A program made the translations under genes and the position numbers. From Geobacillus proteiniphilus (lineage in GTDB: Bacteria > Bacillota > Bacilli > Bacillales > Anoxybacillaceae), in contig NZ_MQMG01000027.1 of assembly GCF_001908025.1 (NCBI RefSeq), positions 1 to 47,989 of the forward strand: a stretch of 47,989 nucleotides of DNA. The letters are read 5' to 3'. The notes below the pieces were generated by a model, which was not told the origin of the DNA, made no database searches, and saw nothing but the letters and a program-made list of their open reading frames with translations. This document shows positions 36,969 to 46,246 of the stretch, in pieces; position 1 is the stretch's first letter, and every line of letters starts with the position of its first letter.

Positions 36969-38750
36969 GTGAAGCGAAAGTGGTTGGCGGCGCTAGCCGC
37001 GCTGCTGCTCGTGCTTGCCGGATGCACGGGCAACTCGTCGACAACTGGGGGGAAAGACAACAAAGAGAAACCGGCAGCGCAGAAAGAAGACATCAGCAAA
37101 TTCCCGATGACGGTGAAAAACGACGGGAAAATCATCGACGGCGGTGTATTGAAATACGGACTTGTGTCCGATACGCCGTTTGAAGGGACGCTCAGCTACG
37201 CATTTTACACGGGAGCTCCAGATGCCGAAATTTTGCAATTTTTTGATGAGTCGCTTTTCCGCACGAACGGTGACTATGAAATTACAAACGATGGGGCTGC
37301 CACGTATGAGTTGTCGGATGATAAAAAGACGATGACAATCCATATTAAAGACAATGTTAATTGGCATGACGGCCAGCCGGTGACGGCGGAAGACTTGGAG
37401 TATGCGTATTTGGTCATCGGCCATAAAGATTATACGGGCGTCCGCTACGGTGATGCGCTCATCCAAGACATTGTGGGGATGGATGAATACCATAGCGGCA
37501 AAGCCGATAAAATTGCCGGCATTAAAGTGATCGACAAAAAGACGTTGACGATTACATGGAAACATGCAAACCCGTCTGTGTTGACCGGCATTTGGGCGTA
37601 CCCGCTGCCGAAGCATTATTTGAAAGACGTGCCGATCAAACAGTTGGCTCAGTCGGATAAAATTCGGAAAAACCCAATCGGGTTCGGCCCGTTTAAAGTG
37701 AAGAAAATCGTCCCAGGCGAATCGGTGGAGTTCGTCCGCAACGATGACTACTGGGCAGGCAAGCCGAATTTGGAAGGGGTTATTCTGAAAGTTGTCAGCC
37801 CGCAAGTGGTGCTGCAAGCGTTGAAAAAAGGCGATATTGATATTGCGGAATTCCCAACGGATCAATATCCGAATGCGAAAGGAACGAAAAACATTCAATT
37901 TATCGGCAAGGTGGATTTAGCTTATAACTACATTGGTTTTAAACTCGGCCATTGGGATGCGAAAAAGCAAGAAAATGTGATGGACAACCCGAAATTCCAA
38001 AACAAAAAGCTGCGCCAAGCGATGGCGTATGCCATCAACAACCAAGAGGTGGCTGACCGCCTGTACCACGGCTTGCGCTTCCCGGCGACAACGCTCATTC
38101 CGCCGTCGTTCCCGGGATATCATGATAATTCAATTAAAGGGTACACGTATAATCCCGAAAAAGCGAAGCAGCTGCTTGATGAGGCCGGCTATAAAGATGT
38201 GGATGGGGATGGCCTCCGCGAAGATCCGAACGGCAAAAAATTCACCATTCACTTCTTGGCGATGAGCGGAGGAGACATTGCGGAACCGTTGGCAAAATTT
38301 TATATGCAATGCTGGAAAGATGTCGGCTTGGATGTGCAACTCGTTGATGGGCGATTGGCGGAGTTTAACTCATTCTATGATATGGTCGAAAAAGATGATC
38401 CGAAAGTGGATGTCTACGCCGCCGCTTGGGGAACGGGAACGGACGTCGACCCGTACGGATTGTACGGCCGAAACGTTATGTTCAATTACTCGCGCTGGGT
38501 GAACGAGAAAAACGATGAACTGCTCGAAAAAGGCCATTCTGAGCAGGCGTTTGACAAAGAATACCGCCGGAAAATTTATAGTGAATGGCAAAAGCTGATG
38601 AACGAAGAAGTGCCGGTCATCCCGACGTTGTATCGTTCGGCCATCTACGCAGTCAACAACCGCGTCGCCAACTTTACGGTTGATCCGAGCTCGAAGCTGA
38701 CATGGAAAGACGTCGGCGTCACATCAGAACAGCCGGAAGTGGCGGAATAA
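36969..38750 (+). CDS. appA: Oligopeptide-binding lipoprotein AppA/OppA
   Basis: A 593-residue extracytoplasmic solute-binding protein (SBP family 5). The lipoprotein signal KWLAALAALLLVLAGC places the lipidated cysteine at residue 18. The SBP_5 core includes NVNWHDGQPVTAEDLEYAYL, NPIGFGPFKVKKI, RQAMAYAINNQEVAD and AGYKDVDGDGLREDPNGKKF. It starts with GTG behind AAAGGGGGAAG. The gene comes last in the operon, whereas B. subtilis appA lies between appF and appB. It should capture peptides for AppBCDF. Confidence 0.92.
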   Translation: MKRKWLAALAALLLVLAGCTGNSSTTGGKDNKEKPAAQKEDISKFPMTVKNDGKIIDGGVLKYGLVSDTPFEGTLSYAFYTGAPDAEILQFFDESLFRTNGDYEITNDGAATYELSDDKKTMTIHIKDNVNWHDGQPVTAEDLEYAYLVIGHKDYTGVRYGDALIQDIVGMDEYHSGKADKIAGIKVIDKKTLTITWKHANPSVLTGIWAYPLPKHYLKDVPIKQLAQSDKIRKNPIGFGPFKVKKIVPGESVEFVRNDDYWAGKPNLEGVILKVVSPQVVLQALKKGDIDIAEFPTDQYPNAKGTKNIQFIGKVDLAYNYIGFKLGHWDAKKQENVMDNPKFQNKKLRQAMAYAINNQEVADRLYHGLRFPATTLIPPSFPGYHDNSIKGYTYNPEKAKQLLDEAGYKDVDGDGLREDPNGKKFTIHFLAMSGGDIAEPLAKFYMQCWKDVGLDVQLVDGRLAEFNSFYDMVEKDDPKVDVYAAAWGTGTDVDPYGLYGRNVMFNYSRWVNEKNDELLEKGHSEQAFDKEYRRKIYSEWQKLMNEEVPVIPTLYRSAIYAVNNRVANFTVDPSSKLTWKDVGVTSEQPEVAE

Positions 38751-38753
38751 ACA

Positions 38754-38996
38754 AAAAATGGCGGCTCGATCATTGTCGAGCTGATCGAAGGATACAACCC
38801 GGATTTGCCGACGGAAGGAAAAGTGCACCATGTGGCGTTTACGGTGGAAGGCATTGAGCAGGAGAAAGAACGGCTTCAGTCGCTCGGCGTGCCGCTTGTG
38901 TGGGAAGAAATAACGACACTTCCGAACGGGGCAAAATATTTGTTCTTCCTCGGGCCCGACGGCGAATGGATCGAGTTTTACGAGCCTGCTCGATAA
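38754..38996 (+). pseudogene. Truncated VOC (glyoxalase-like) gene, C-terminal module
   Basis: In the same frame as appA, right after its stop codon, an open stretch reads GGSIIVELIEGYNPDLPTEG, KVHHVAFTVEGIEQEKERLQ, SLGVPLVWEEITTL and FFLGPDGEWIEFYEPAR. This is the last strand of the first and all of the second beta-alpha-beta module of a VOC-fold protein. The first half and the start codon are missing; the only in-frame start (TTG 38805) has no good ribosome site. Probably a deletion joined it to the appA end. Confidence 0.75.
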
Positions 38997-39177
38997 ATGG
39001 CGTCACGATAGGCGGTCCGCTGTTTGGGCCGCCTATGAATTTGCCGTCTGGCGATTGGCGCTTCGTTCCATTTTTCTTCGTATGGCCTTGCCTGCCGCTA
39101 GACAACAACCGTCCATGTAGGAGTCGTCGTCTTCCCGATTCAATGGTATACTAGAAAAAGAGAGGGGGGAGGATGAC

Positions 39178-39660
39178 GTGGAAGAAACGATCGTGCACGC
39201 GATTCAAGACGACTACCCTGATGAATTCGCTTGGTGCTACGGCTGCGGGCGTCTAAATGAACAAGGTCACCATTTCCGCACCGGATGGCAAGGAGACAAG
39301 ACGGTGACGGTGTATACGCCGCGTCCAGAACATACGGCGATCCCGGGGTTTGTGTACGGCGGGCTGATCGCCTCGCTCATTGATTGCCATGGCACCGGTT
39401 CAGCGGCGCTTGCCTTGCATCGGAAAAACGGCCATGAACCAGGGAGCGGGGAAACGCCGCCGCGCTTTGTCACTGCGTCGCTTCACGTCGATTTCGTCAA
39501 GCCGACGCCGCATGGAGTGCCGCTTGTCGCCGTCGGCACCGTGACGGAGATTCATCCGAAAAAATGGCAAGTTGACACCGAAGTGTTCGCCAACGGCGAA
39601 CTGTGTGCCCGCGGCCAAGTCGTGGCCGTCGTGATGCCGAAAACGTTTGTCCGGGCGTAA
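39178..39660 (+). CDS. PaaI-type hotdog-fold thioesterase
   Basis: A 160-residue hotdog protein. Typical core: EFAWCYGCGRLNEQGHHFRTGW, then GFVYGGLIASLIDCHGTGSA with the acidic residue on the central helix, and FVTASLHVDFVKPTPHGVPL. Family members hydrolyse acyl-CoA thioesters; the substrate here is unknown. It starts with GTG behind GAGGGGGGAGG. A hotdog gene on the other strand follows 355 bp later, but the two are not close copies. Confidence 0.85.
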   Translation: MEETIVHAIQDDYPDEFAWCYGCGRLNEQGHHFRTGWQGDKTVTVYTPRPEHTAIPGFVYGGLIASLIDCHGTGSAALALHRKNGHEPGSGETPPRFVTASLHVDFVKPTPHGVPLVAVGTVTEIHPKKWQVDTEVFANGELCARGQVVAVVMPKTFVRA

Positions 39661-39673
39661 CAAGCAACGAAAG

Positions 39674-39715
39674 GCGCCGGAGAACGGCTGTTTTTGACAG
39701 CGCTTTCTCCGGCGC
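39674..39715. repeat. Long hairpin after the thioesterase gene
   Basis: GCGCCGGAGAA (39674-39684) and TTCTCCGGCGC (39705-39715) pair perfectly, with an inner GCTG / CAGC stem. No T-tract follows; it may still act as a terminator. The further 300 bases to 40015 contain no gene I can support. Confidence 0.5.
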
Positions 39716-40015
39716 TTGGCAACTGGTCGAAAACGGCTGCGCCTCACCTCGTTTCGCCATTGAGGACTGATGATGTCATGAAAAAGGCAACTCGACAACG
39801 CCTCTTCTCAAGTGGGGAAACCTTGTGAAATTGGTTCTCCTTTTTCAACAAAACCACCGATTTGGCGAACATCATCGTTTTTCACCGGTTTTATCGGATT
39901 CCTCTGATCATCGCTTTCCATGCGTTTCAAAACAACAACAGCAGCTGCTGTTTCGCCTCGTCGAGTCCAAGGAGAACGAGCATGCGCAAAAACGCCTTTT
40001 GGAGATCCATCACCT

Positions 40016-40432
40016 TCACGGTTTGTCCATGATCAGCACCGACGACGTGGCGCTCGCCACCTCTTTGCCGTTTTGCCGCACGATGGCGGTCACATAGGCG
40101 ACGGTTTTCCCGAACTTTTCCACCCGCGCCTCGATTTCGGCTTCCCCAGCCGCCGCCGGGCGGTGAAACGTCGTCTGCAAGTTGATGGAGGCGTGCATTT
40201 GGTCATCGCGAAGCAAGGTCGTCACCGCATACGCCATGAGAATGTCCGCCGCCGCCCCGACGAACCCGCCCATAATCACCCCGTTGCCGTTGAGCAGCGA
40301 TTCGCTGATCGTCCATACGCCTTTCGCATAGCCGTCTCGGGCTTCCGTCAGGCGGACGCCGAGCGTTTCGTCGCATGGGGGCGGTGCGCTTTGACCGGCG
40401 ATGACAGCGTGCAAGTTGGTCATTGGCTTCAT
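40016..40432 (-). CDS. PaaI-type hotdog-fold thioesterase
   Basis: A 138-residue hotdog thioesterase (GVWTISESLLNGNGVIMGGF, then VGAAADILMAYAVTT with the catalytic-type Asp, MHASINLQTTFHRPAAAGEAEI, and EKFGKTVAYVTAIVRQNGKE). AAAGGGTG lies 6 nt before ATG 40432; an in-frame extension to 40456 has no better site. It is divergent to hutG. The native acyl-CoA is unknown. Confidence 0.85.
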   Translation of the reverse strand: MKPMTNLHAVIAGQSAPPPCDETLGVRLTEARDGYAKGVWTISESLLNGNGVIMGGFVGAAADILMAYAVTTLLRDDQMHASINLQTTFHRPAAAGEAEIEARVEKFGKTVAYVTAIVRQNGKEVASATSSVLIMDKP

Positions 40433-40573
40433 GTGGAACACCCTTTCTGTCGTCAATCATGTTTTTTTATTCGCCAAACGGCGGCGATTTCCTCTTTTCG
40501 CGTGCATGGGGAGGAGAACGGCAAAGCTGTGGCGAAAGAAACAAGCAGCTGATGATGGAAAGGAGATGGTCTC

Positions 40574-41542
40574 ATGTATCAACCGCCAGACGCCGGCCGT
40601 TGGACGGGACGGATTGACAGCGTGAGCGATGAGCAGGCGTTTCGTCTTCATCAGCGCATTCGCTTGCTCGATTTGTCGCAGCCATTGGAGACGGTGGAAC
40701 GAGCGGCGGCATTCATCGGGTTTGCGTGCGACGAAGGAGTGCGCCGCAACCAAGGCCGCCAAGGGGCGAAAGAGGCGCCGGCCGCCGTCAAAGCGGCGCT
40801 GGCCCGGCTGCCTTGGCATCTTCCGGAAGGGGCCGCAGCGTACGATGCAGGCGATGTCGTTTGCGTGGACGGACATCTCGAACAGAGCCAAGCCGAGCTC
40901 GGAATAGCCATCGCCCGCCTCCTGCAACACAACATGGCTCCTATCGTGATCGGCGGCGGCCATGAGACGGCGTATGGGCATTACTTGGGCGTCCGGGAAG
41001 CGCTTGGGACGGATGCCCGCCTTGGCATCCTCAACATTGACGCCCATTTCGACTTGCGCCCGTACGATGACGGGCCGACGTCCGGGACGATGTTTCGGCA
41101 AATATTGGATCAAGACGAACGGGTCCGTTACTTCTGCCTCGGCATTCAGCGGCTTGGCAACACGGCGGCGCTGTTTGCGGCGGCCGAGACGTACGGCTGC
41201 CGGTACATGCTTGAAGACGAGCTGACCGCAGGGCCGATCGAGGCCGCCTATGAACAAATCGAGGAATTTGCCGCTCATCACGATGCCGTGATGTTGACCA
41301 TTTGCATGGACGCCATCAGCGCGGCCGCCGCGCCGGGGGTGAGCGCGCCGTCGCCGTTTGGACTCGCTCCGTCGTTGGCGCGCGCTCTCATCCGCCGAAT
41401 CGTTTCTCATCCGAAAACGATCAGCGTCGACCTTTGCGAAGTCAATCCACTCTTGGATGAAGGCGGAAAAACGGTGGCGTTGGCCGCCGCCTTTTGCATG
41501 GATGCACTCCTTCATTTTCGACGCTTGCAGCCAAGGCGGTGA
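40574..41542 (+). CDS. hutG: Formimidoylglutamase HutG
   Basis: The last step of the four-enzyme histidine pathway: N-formimidoyl-glutamate to glutamate and formamide. A 322-residue ureohydrolase-fold enzyme with manganese-ligand motifs VIGGGHETAYGH, LNIDAHFDLRPY and a divergent ICMDAISAAAAPGV. GGAAAGGAGATGG precedes the ATG. In B. subtilis the order is hutP-H-U-I-G-M; here hutG comes first and is followed 4 nt later by a regulator gene. No good promoter was found in the 141 bp to the divergent thioesterase. Confidence 0.93.
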   Translation: MYQPPDAGRWTGRIDSVSDEQAFRLHQRIRLLDLSQPLETVERAAAFIGFACDEGVRRNQGRQGAKEAPAAVKAALARLPWHLPEGAAAYDAGDVVCVDGHLEQSQAELGIAIARLLQHNMAPIVIGGGHETAYGHYLGVREALGTDARLGILNIDAHFDLRPYDDGPTSGTMFRQILDQDERVRYFCLGIQRLGNTAALFAAAETYGCRYMLEDELTAGPIEAAYEQIEEFAAHHDAVMLTICMDAISAAAAPGVSAPSPFGLAPSLARALIRRIVSHPKTISVDLCEVNPLLDEGGKTVALAAAFCMDALLHFRRLQPRR

Positions 41543-41546
41543 GAAC

Positions 41547-43028
41547 GTGAAATTGGTCATTGCCGAACGGGACGACAAGGAACGAGAAGCGATCCGCTGG
41601 CTCGTTTCCGCGTATTCGCTGCCGATCGAGCAGGTGTACACGGCGGCCAATGTGGAGGAGATGATGGCTCTTCTTGAGCGGGAGGCGCCGGAGCTATTGT
41701 ACGTCGAACTGGATATGATTCCGTATGAACGATGGTCGAAGGCGACATCCCACGTCCGCTTGTTTTGCCAACGCGTGATTGCCGCAACGGCCGAGGCGAC
41801 GTTTGCGCGGGCGAAACAAGCCATCGACTGGCAATGCGTCGATTTGCTTGTGAAGCCGCTTGAGCCCGCCAAGCTGAAACAAGCGTTGAGGACGGCGGTT
41901 TCGCTTTCCTCAAACAGCCGCTCGAGCCTGACAGCGGGTTTTGACGGCCATGACGACTACCGCGCATTATTTTACGATGACCCCGCCGCAGCTTCCACCC
42001 ATGTATGGCTTGTGCAGGCGGAACAGCCTGCCTTGTCTCGAGAAGTGATCCGCTTTTTAACGAGCTATCCGTTTCGCGGACGGGCGCGCGTATTGCCGCT
42101 CACCCATATGGCGGTTTGCCTGCTTCCCGATTTGCCGGGCGACGGGAAAGAAGAGGCGTGGAAGCTGCTGCGCGATTGGGAAGAGGAGCATCATGAGCCG
42201 CTCGCGGTTGTCGTGATGCCGCCTGATGGCCGGAAAACGGTGCGCGGGCAATACCAAGCGGCCCGCCGGTTGCTGGAGACGACGTTTTTCATTGGCTATC
42301 GCCAAGTGATCGCTCCCGCTTCGGAATACGAACAGTGGCGTGAGCTCGATCCGTTTTTGACGCCCGAGGAGCAGCGGCAATGGATCGAGATGCTCGAGCG
42401 GTTCGACCATGAAGGGGTGAAGCGATGGCTGCGGCGCGAATTTTCCCATTGGGGGCCGCCGTTTCCGAGCCCGGAGATGGTGCGGACGCGGCTGACGAGC
42501 ATCTTGGCGCAAATCCGCCGGTTTATGAAAACATACGGCCTTGACCGCGGCGGAACCGAGCGGGAGTATATGCGCATTTTTCAAGACATTTTGTACAATC
42601 CCGTCTTGTATCGCATCGTTCAAGAATTGATTTTATTTTTATATCGGTTGTTCCATGAGGCCAAGCAGGCCGAGGAAGACGCGCGCGTCGACGCCGTGGA
42701 GCGCGGCCTCCGCTATATGGAGGCGCATTTTCGCGATCCGTCGCTCACGCTTGAGCGGGTCGCGGCCGCCGCCGGGCGCAGCCCCGCGTATTTCAGCCAT
42801 TTGTTGTCGAAAAAGCGCGGCGTGACGTTTCGCCAGTGGCTGACAAACCGGCGGCTTGAGGAAGCGAAACGGCTGCTTCGGCAGACGGATTTGTCGATTA
42901 AAGAAATCGCCGAACAAACCGGGTTTCGCACCGCCCATTATTTGATGCGCGTCTTTAAAGCCGAACTGAACCAGACGCCGACCGCCTACCGCGATGAACA
43001 ACGGCTGAAACCGTCATCACCGCGGTAG
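41547..43028 (+). CDS. AraC-type transcription factor with atypical receiver domain
   Basis: A 493-residue protein starting with GTG, 4 nt behind hutG. Residues 1-125 look like a response-regulator receiver. The acidic cluster is ERDD at 7-10, and the conserved lysine is in LLVKPLEP. The phospho-acceptor position is Glu54 (LLYVELDM) by alignment, a natural mimic of a phosphorylated Asp. A middle region of unknown fold follows. The last 100 residues are an AraC/XylS double helix-turn-helix (SLTLERVAAAAGRSPAYFSH; LSIKEIAEQTGFRTAHYLMR). No kinase gene is adjacent. It most likely controls the hut genes. The terminator is partly inside its coding end. Confidence 0.85.
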   Translation: MKLVIAERDDKEREAIRWLVSAYSLPIEQVYTAANVEEMMALLEREAPELLYVELDMIPYERWSKATSHVRLFCQRVIAATAEATFARAKQAIDWQCVDLLVKPLEPAKLKQALRTAVSLSSNSRSSLTAGFDGHDDYRALFYDDPAAASTHVWLVQAEQPALSREVIRFLTSYPFRGRARVLPLTHMAVCLLPDLPGDGKEEAWKLLRDWEEEHHEPLAVVVMPPDGRKTVRGQYQAARRLLETTFFIGYRQVIAPASEYEQWRELDPFLTPEEQRQWIEMLERFDHEGVKRWLRREFSHWGPPFPSPEMVRTRLTSILAQIRRFMKTYGLDRGGTEREYMRIFQDILYNPVLYRIVQELILFLYRLFHEAKQAEEDARVDAVERGLRYMEAHFRDPSLTLERVAAAAGRSPAYFSHLLSKKRGVTFRQWLTNRRLEEAKRLLRQTDLSIKEIAEQTGFRTAHYLMRVFKAELNQTPTAYRDEQRLKPSSPR

Positions 43029-43038
43029 GCGGTTTTTT
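42981..43038 (+). terminator. Terminator overlapping the end of the AraC-type regulator gene
   Basis: ACCGCCTACCGCG (42981-42993) and CGCGGTAGGCGGT (43021-43033) form a perfect 13-bp stem followed by TTTTTT. The left arm encodes regulator residues and the stop codon (43026-43028) lies in the right arm. The loop contains ACGG / CCGT. Confidence 0.88.
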
Positions 43039-43069
43039 CAAAAGAAATGAACATATATCAAAAGAAATG
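43038..43069 (+). promoter_or_regulatory. 12-bp direct repeats, candidate AraC-type operator for hutU
   Basis: TCAAAAGAAATG occurs at 43038-43049 and 43058-43069, a 20-bp period or two helical turns, as expected for the two helix-turn-helix units of AraC-type dimers. It begins right at the T-tract of the regulator's terminator. A looser GAAAAGAAAAAAG follows at 43082. Confidence 0.65.
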
Positions 43070-43158
43070 GATAGATGAAGTGAAAAGAAAAAAGAAATTT
43101 CAAAAAAATTGGATCATCTTGAAAAGACGAGAATCTATCTCCATCCTCTTGGCTTCCT

Positions 43159-43164
43159 TACAAT
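43159..43164 (+). promoter_or_regulatory. Possible -10 element of hutUI
   Basis: TACAAT, 33 bp before the hutU start, with no -35 hexamer at the right distance; typical of an activator-dependent promoter. Confidence 0.4.
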
Positions 43165-43196
43165 AAAAAGCAAAGAGGAAAAAGGAGAGGATGACG

Positions 43197-44852
43197 ATGG
43201 CAGAAAAACGGACCGTACGCCCGTTTGCGGGAACAGAGCGGCGGGCGAAAGGATGGATTCAAGAAGCGGCGTTGCGCATGTTAAACAACAATTTGCATCC
43301 CGATGTCGCCGAGCGGCCGGATGAGTTGATCGTCTACGGCGGCATCGGCAAGGCGGCGCGCAACTGGGAATGTTACGAGGCGATTGTGGACACCCTTCTT
43401 CGTTTAGAAAACGATGAAACGTTGCTCATTCAATCCGGCAAGCCGGTGGCGGTGTTTCGCACGCATCCGGACGCCCCTCGCGTGCTGATCGCCAACTCCA
43501 ACCTCGTGCCCGCATGGGCGACGTGGGACCATTTCCACGAACTTGACAAAAAAGGGTTGATCATGTACGGACAAATGACGGCCGGGAGCTGGATTTACAT
43601 CGGCAGCCAAGGGATCGTCCAAGGGACGTATGAAACGTTTGCCGAAGTGGCGCGCCAGCACTTTGGCGGCACGCTGGCCGGGACGATCACGCTAACCGCC
43701 GGCCTTGGCGGCATGGGCGGGGCGCAGCCGCTCGCCGTGACGATGAACGGCGGCGTCTGTCTCGCCATCGAAGTCGATCCGGCCCGCATCCAGCGCCGCA
43801 TTGACACGAATTACTTGGATACGATGACCGACAGCCTAGACGCGGCGCTCGAGATGGCGAAACAAGCGAAGGAAGAGAAAAAAGCGCTGTCGATCGGCCT
43901 TGTCGGCAATGCGGCTGAAGTGTTGCCGCGTCTCGTCGAAATGGGCTTTGTTCCGGACGTCTTGACCGATCAAACGTCCGCCCACGATCCGTTAAACGGC
44001 TACATCCCGGCTGGCCTTACGCTTGATGAGGCCGCCGAACTCAGGGCGCGCGATCCGAAGCAGTACATCGCCCGCGCGAAACAGTCGATCGCCGCGCACG
44101 TGCGAGCGATGCTGGCGATGCAAAAGCAAGGGGCGGTGACGTTTGACTATGGCAACAACATCCGCCAAGTGGCAAAAGACGAAGGGGTGGACGACGCCTT
44201 CTCCTTCCCGGGCTTTGTGCCGGCCTACATCCGTCCGCTCTTTTGCGAAGGAAAAGGGCCGTTCCGCTGGGTGGCATTATCGGGCGACCCGGAAGACATT
44301 TATAAAACCGATGAAGTCATTTTGCGTGAATTCAGCGACAATGAGCGTCTTTGCCATTGGATTCGCATGGCGCAAAAACGCATTAAGTTCCAAGGGCTGC
44401 CGGCGCGCATTTGTTGGCTCGGCTACGGCGAGCGGGCGAAATTTGGCAAAATCATCAACGACATGGTGGCCAAAGGCGAGCTGAAAGCGCCGATCGTCAT
44501 CGGACGCGATCATTTGGATTCGGGTTCCGTCGCTTCGCCGAACCGGGAGACGGAAGGAATGAAAGACGGGAGCGACGCCATCGCCGACTGGCCGATTTTA
44601 AACGCGCTTTTGAATGCGGTTGGCGGCGCGAGCTGGGTGTCGGTTCACCACGGCGGCGGCGTCGGCATGGGCTACTCGATTCACGCCGGCATGGTCATTG
44701 TCGCCGACGGCACGAAAGAGGCGGAAAAACGGTTGGAACGGGTGTTGACGACCGACCCGGGGCTTGGTGTGGTCCGCCACGCCGATGCCGGGTATGACCT
44801 TGCCATCCGGACGGCGAAAGAAAAAGGCATTGATATGCCGATGCTCAAGTAG
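43197..44852 (+). CDS. hutU: Urocanate hydratase HutU
   Basis: Second step of histidine degradation: urocanate plus water to 4-imidazolone-5-propanoate, with NAD+ as tightly bound electrophile. The 551-residue protein has the family signatures [37 protein letters not shown], the NAD region [16 protein letters not shown] and [15 protein letters not shown]. The active-site cysteine is presumed within [23 protein letters not shown] 43197 is 9 nt behind AAGGAG; ATG 43191 is too close. Fourteen nucleotides separate it from hutI. Confidence 0.96.
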   Translation: MAEKRTVRPFAGTERRAKGWIQEAALRMLNNNLHPDVAERPDELIVYGGIGKAARNWECYEAIVDTLLRLENDETLLIQSGKPVAVFRTHPDAPRVLIANSNLVPAWATWDHFHELDKKGLIMYGQMTAGSWIYIGSQGIVQGTYETFAEVARQHFGGTLAGTITLTAGLGGMGGAQPLAVTMNGGVCLAIEVDPARIQRRIDTNYLDTMTDSLDAALEMAKQAKEEKKALSIGLVGNAAEVLPRLVEMGFVPDVLTDQTSAHDPLNGYIPAGLTLDEAAELRARDPKQYIARAKQSIAAHVRAMLAMQKQGAVTFDYGNNIRQVAKDEGVDDAFSFPGFVPAYIRPLFCEGKGPFRWVALSGDPEDIYKTDEVILREFSDNERLCHWIRMAQKRIKFQGLPARICWLGYGERAKFGKIINDMVAKGELKAPIVIGRDHLDSGSVASPNRETEGMKDGSDAIADWPILNALLNAVGGASWVSVHHGGGVGMGYSIHAGMVIVADGTKEAEKRLERVLTTDPGLGVVRHADAGYDLAIRTAKEKGIDMPMLK

Positions 44853-44866
44853 AAAGGGGGATCCAT

Positions 44867-46141
44867 ATGCGCCCGCTCTTTGTCCGCCGCGCCCGCCAGC
44901 TCGTCACGCTGGCGGGAAGCTCCGCGGCCCCGCTCGTCAAGGAGAAGATGAGCGATCTTCACATCATCGAAAACGGCAGCGTCTGGATCGAACATGGCAC
45001 GATCGTTGCGGTTGGTGCGGACGATGAACTGGCCCGCCAATTTGCTGATCGGCTCGCCGAAGCGGAAGTCATTGACGCCAAGGGCAAAACGGTTACGCCT
45101 GGGCTTGTCGATCCTCATACCCATCTCGTTTACGCCGGCAGCCGCGAACACGAATGGACGATGCGCCTACGTGGAGCGACGTACATGGAGATCATGAACG
45201 CGGGCGGCGGCATTCATGCCACGACAAAAGCGACGCGCGAGGCGTCGAAAGAGATGTTGTATGAAGAAAGCAAGCGGCGGCTCGATCAGTTTTTGCTTCA
45301 TGGGGTCACGACCGTCGAAGCAAAAAGCGGCTATGGTTTAAGCCTTGAGCACGAAATCAAGCAACTTGAAGTCGCCAAGCGGCTCCATGACACCCACCCG
45401 GTCGATGTCGTCTCCACGTTTCTTGGCGCCCACGCCGTTCCGCCGGAATGGAAACACGACCCCGATGAATACGTCCGCCTTGTCATCGACGAGATGATTC
45501 CCGAAGTGAGTCGGCGGGGGTTGGCCGAGTTCAACGACGTCTTTTGCGAGCGCGGCGTCTTTACCCCCGACCAGGCGCGCCGCATGTTGGAAGCTGGAAA
45601 AGCGTACGGCTTGACGCCGAAAATCCACGCCGATGAAATCGAGCCGTATGGCGGGGCGGAACTGGCAGCCGAAGTCGGCGCGATATCCGCCGACCACCTG
45701 CTTCGTGCGTCAGACGAAGGGCTTCGGCGCATGGCGGAGCGCGGCGTCATCGGCGTTCTCTTGCCGGGCACGGCATTTTTCTTAATGACAAAAGCCGCCG
45801 ATGCCCGCCGTTTGATCGACGCCGGCGTTCCCGTCGCTTTGGCGACCGACTGCAACCCTGGTTCGTCGCCGACCGTCTCGCTGCCGCTTGTCATGAGCCT
45901 TGCCTGCCTGCATATGGGCATGACTCCCGCTGAAGCGATGGCCGCCGCCACGATCAATGCCGCCCATGCCATCGGCCGCGCTCATCTCGTCGGCAGCCTC
46001 GAGCCGGGGAAGAAGGCGGATTTGGTCATTTTCCATGTGCCAAATTATATGCAAATCATGTACTATTACGGCGTCAACCATGCGGAGACGGTGATCAAAG
46101 GTGGAAAGGCGGTGGTGAAGGAAGGCAAGGTGTACATCTGA
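44867..46141 (+). CDS. hutI: Imidazolonepropionase HutI
   Basis: Third step: opens the ring of imidazolone propionate to give N-formimidoyl-glutamate. A 424-residue amidohydrolase with metal ligands in DPHTHLVYAGSREHEW, the HGVTTVEAKSGYGL motif, TFLGAHAVPPEW, KIHADEIEPYGGAELA and ALATDCNPGSSPT. AGAAAGGGGGATCC precedes the ATG. Same transcript as hutU. Confidence 0.96.
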   Translation: MRPLFVRRARQLVTLAGSSAAPLVKEKMSDLHIIENGSVWIEHGTIVAVGADDELARQFADRLAEAEVIDAKGKTVTPGLVDPHTHLVYAGSREHEWTMRLRGATYMEIMNAGGGIHATTKATREASKEMLYEESKRRLDQFLLHGVTTVEAKSGYGLSLEHEIKQLEVAKRLHDTHPVDVVSTFLGAHAVPPEWKHDPDEYVRLVIDEMIPEVSRRGLAEFNDVFCERGVFTPDQARRMLEAGKAYGLTPKIHADEIEPYGGAELAAEVGAISADHLLRASDEGLRRMAERGVIGVLLPGTAFFLMTKAADARRLIDAGVPVALATDCNPGSSPTVSLPLVMSLACLHMGMTPAEAMAAATINAAHAIGRAHLVGSLEPGKKADLVIFHVPNYMQIMYYYGVNHAETVIKGGKAVVKEGKVYI

Positions 46142-46246
46142 AGGAGGAATGGTCTTCCGTCGAGGTGTTTGGCGACCGGGAGCGGTTATGCTTCCGGCCG
46201 TGCTGTCGTCTTTAGCCTGTAGAAGAACAAATGGGGGTGGAGGAAA

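Noticed and set aside
39927-40019. 30-codon frame directly behind the minus-strand thioesterase stop
   Set aside because: Overlaps the stop codon (GTGA), but the leucine/glutamine-rich product is too short and has no spaced ribosome site.
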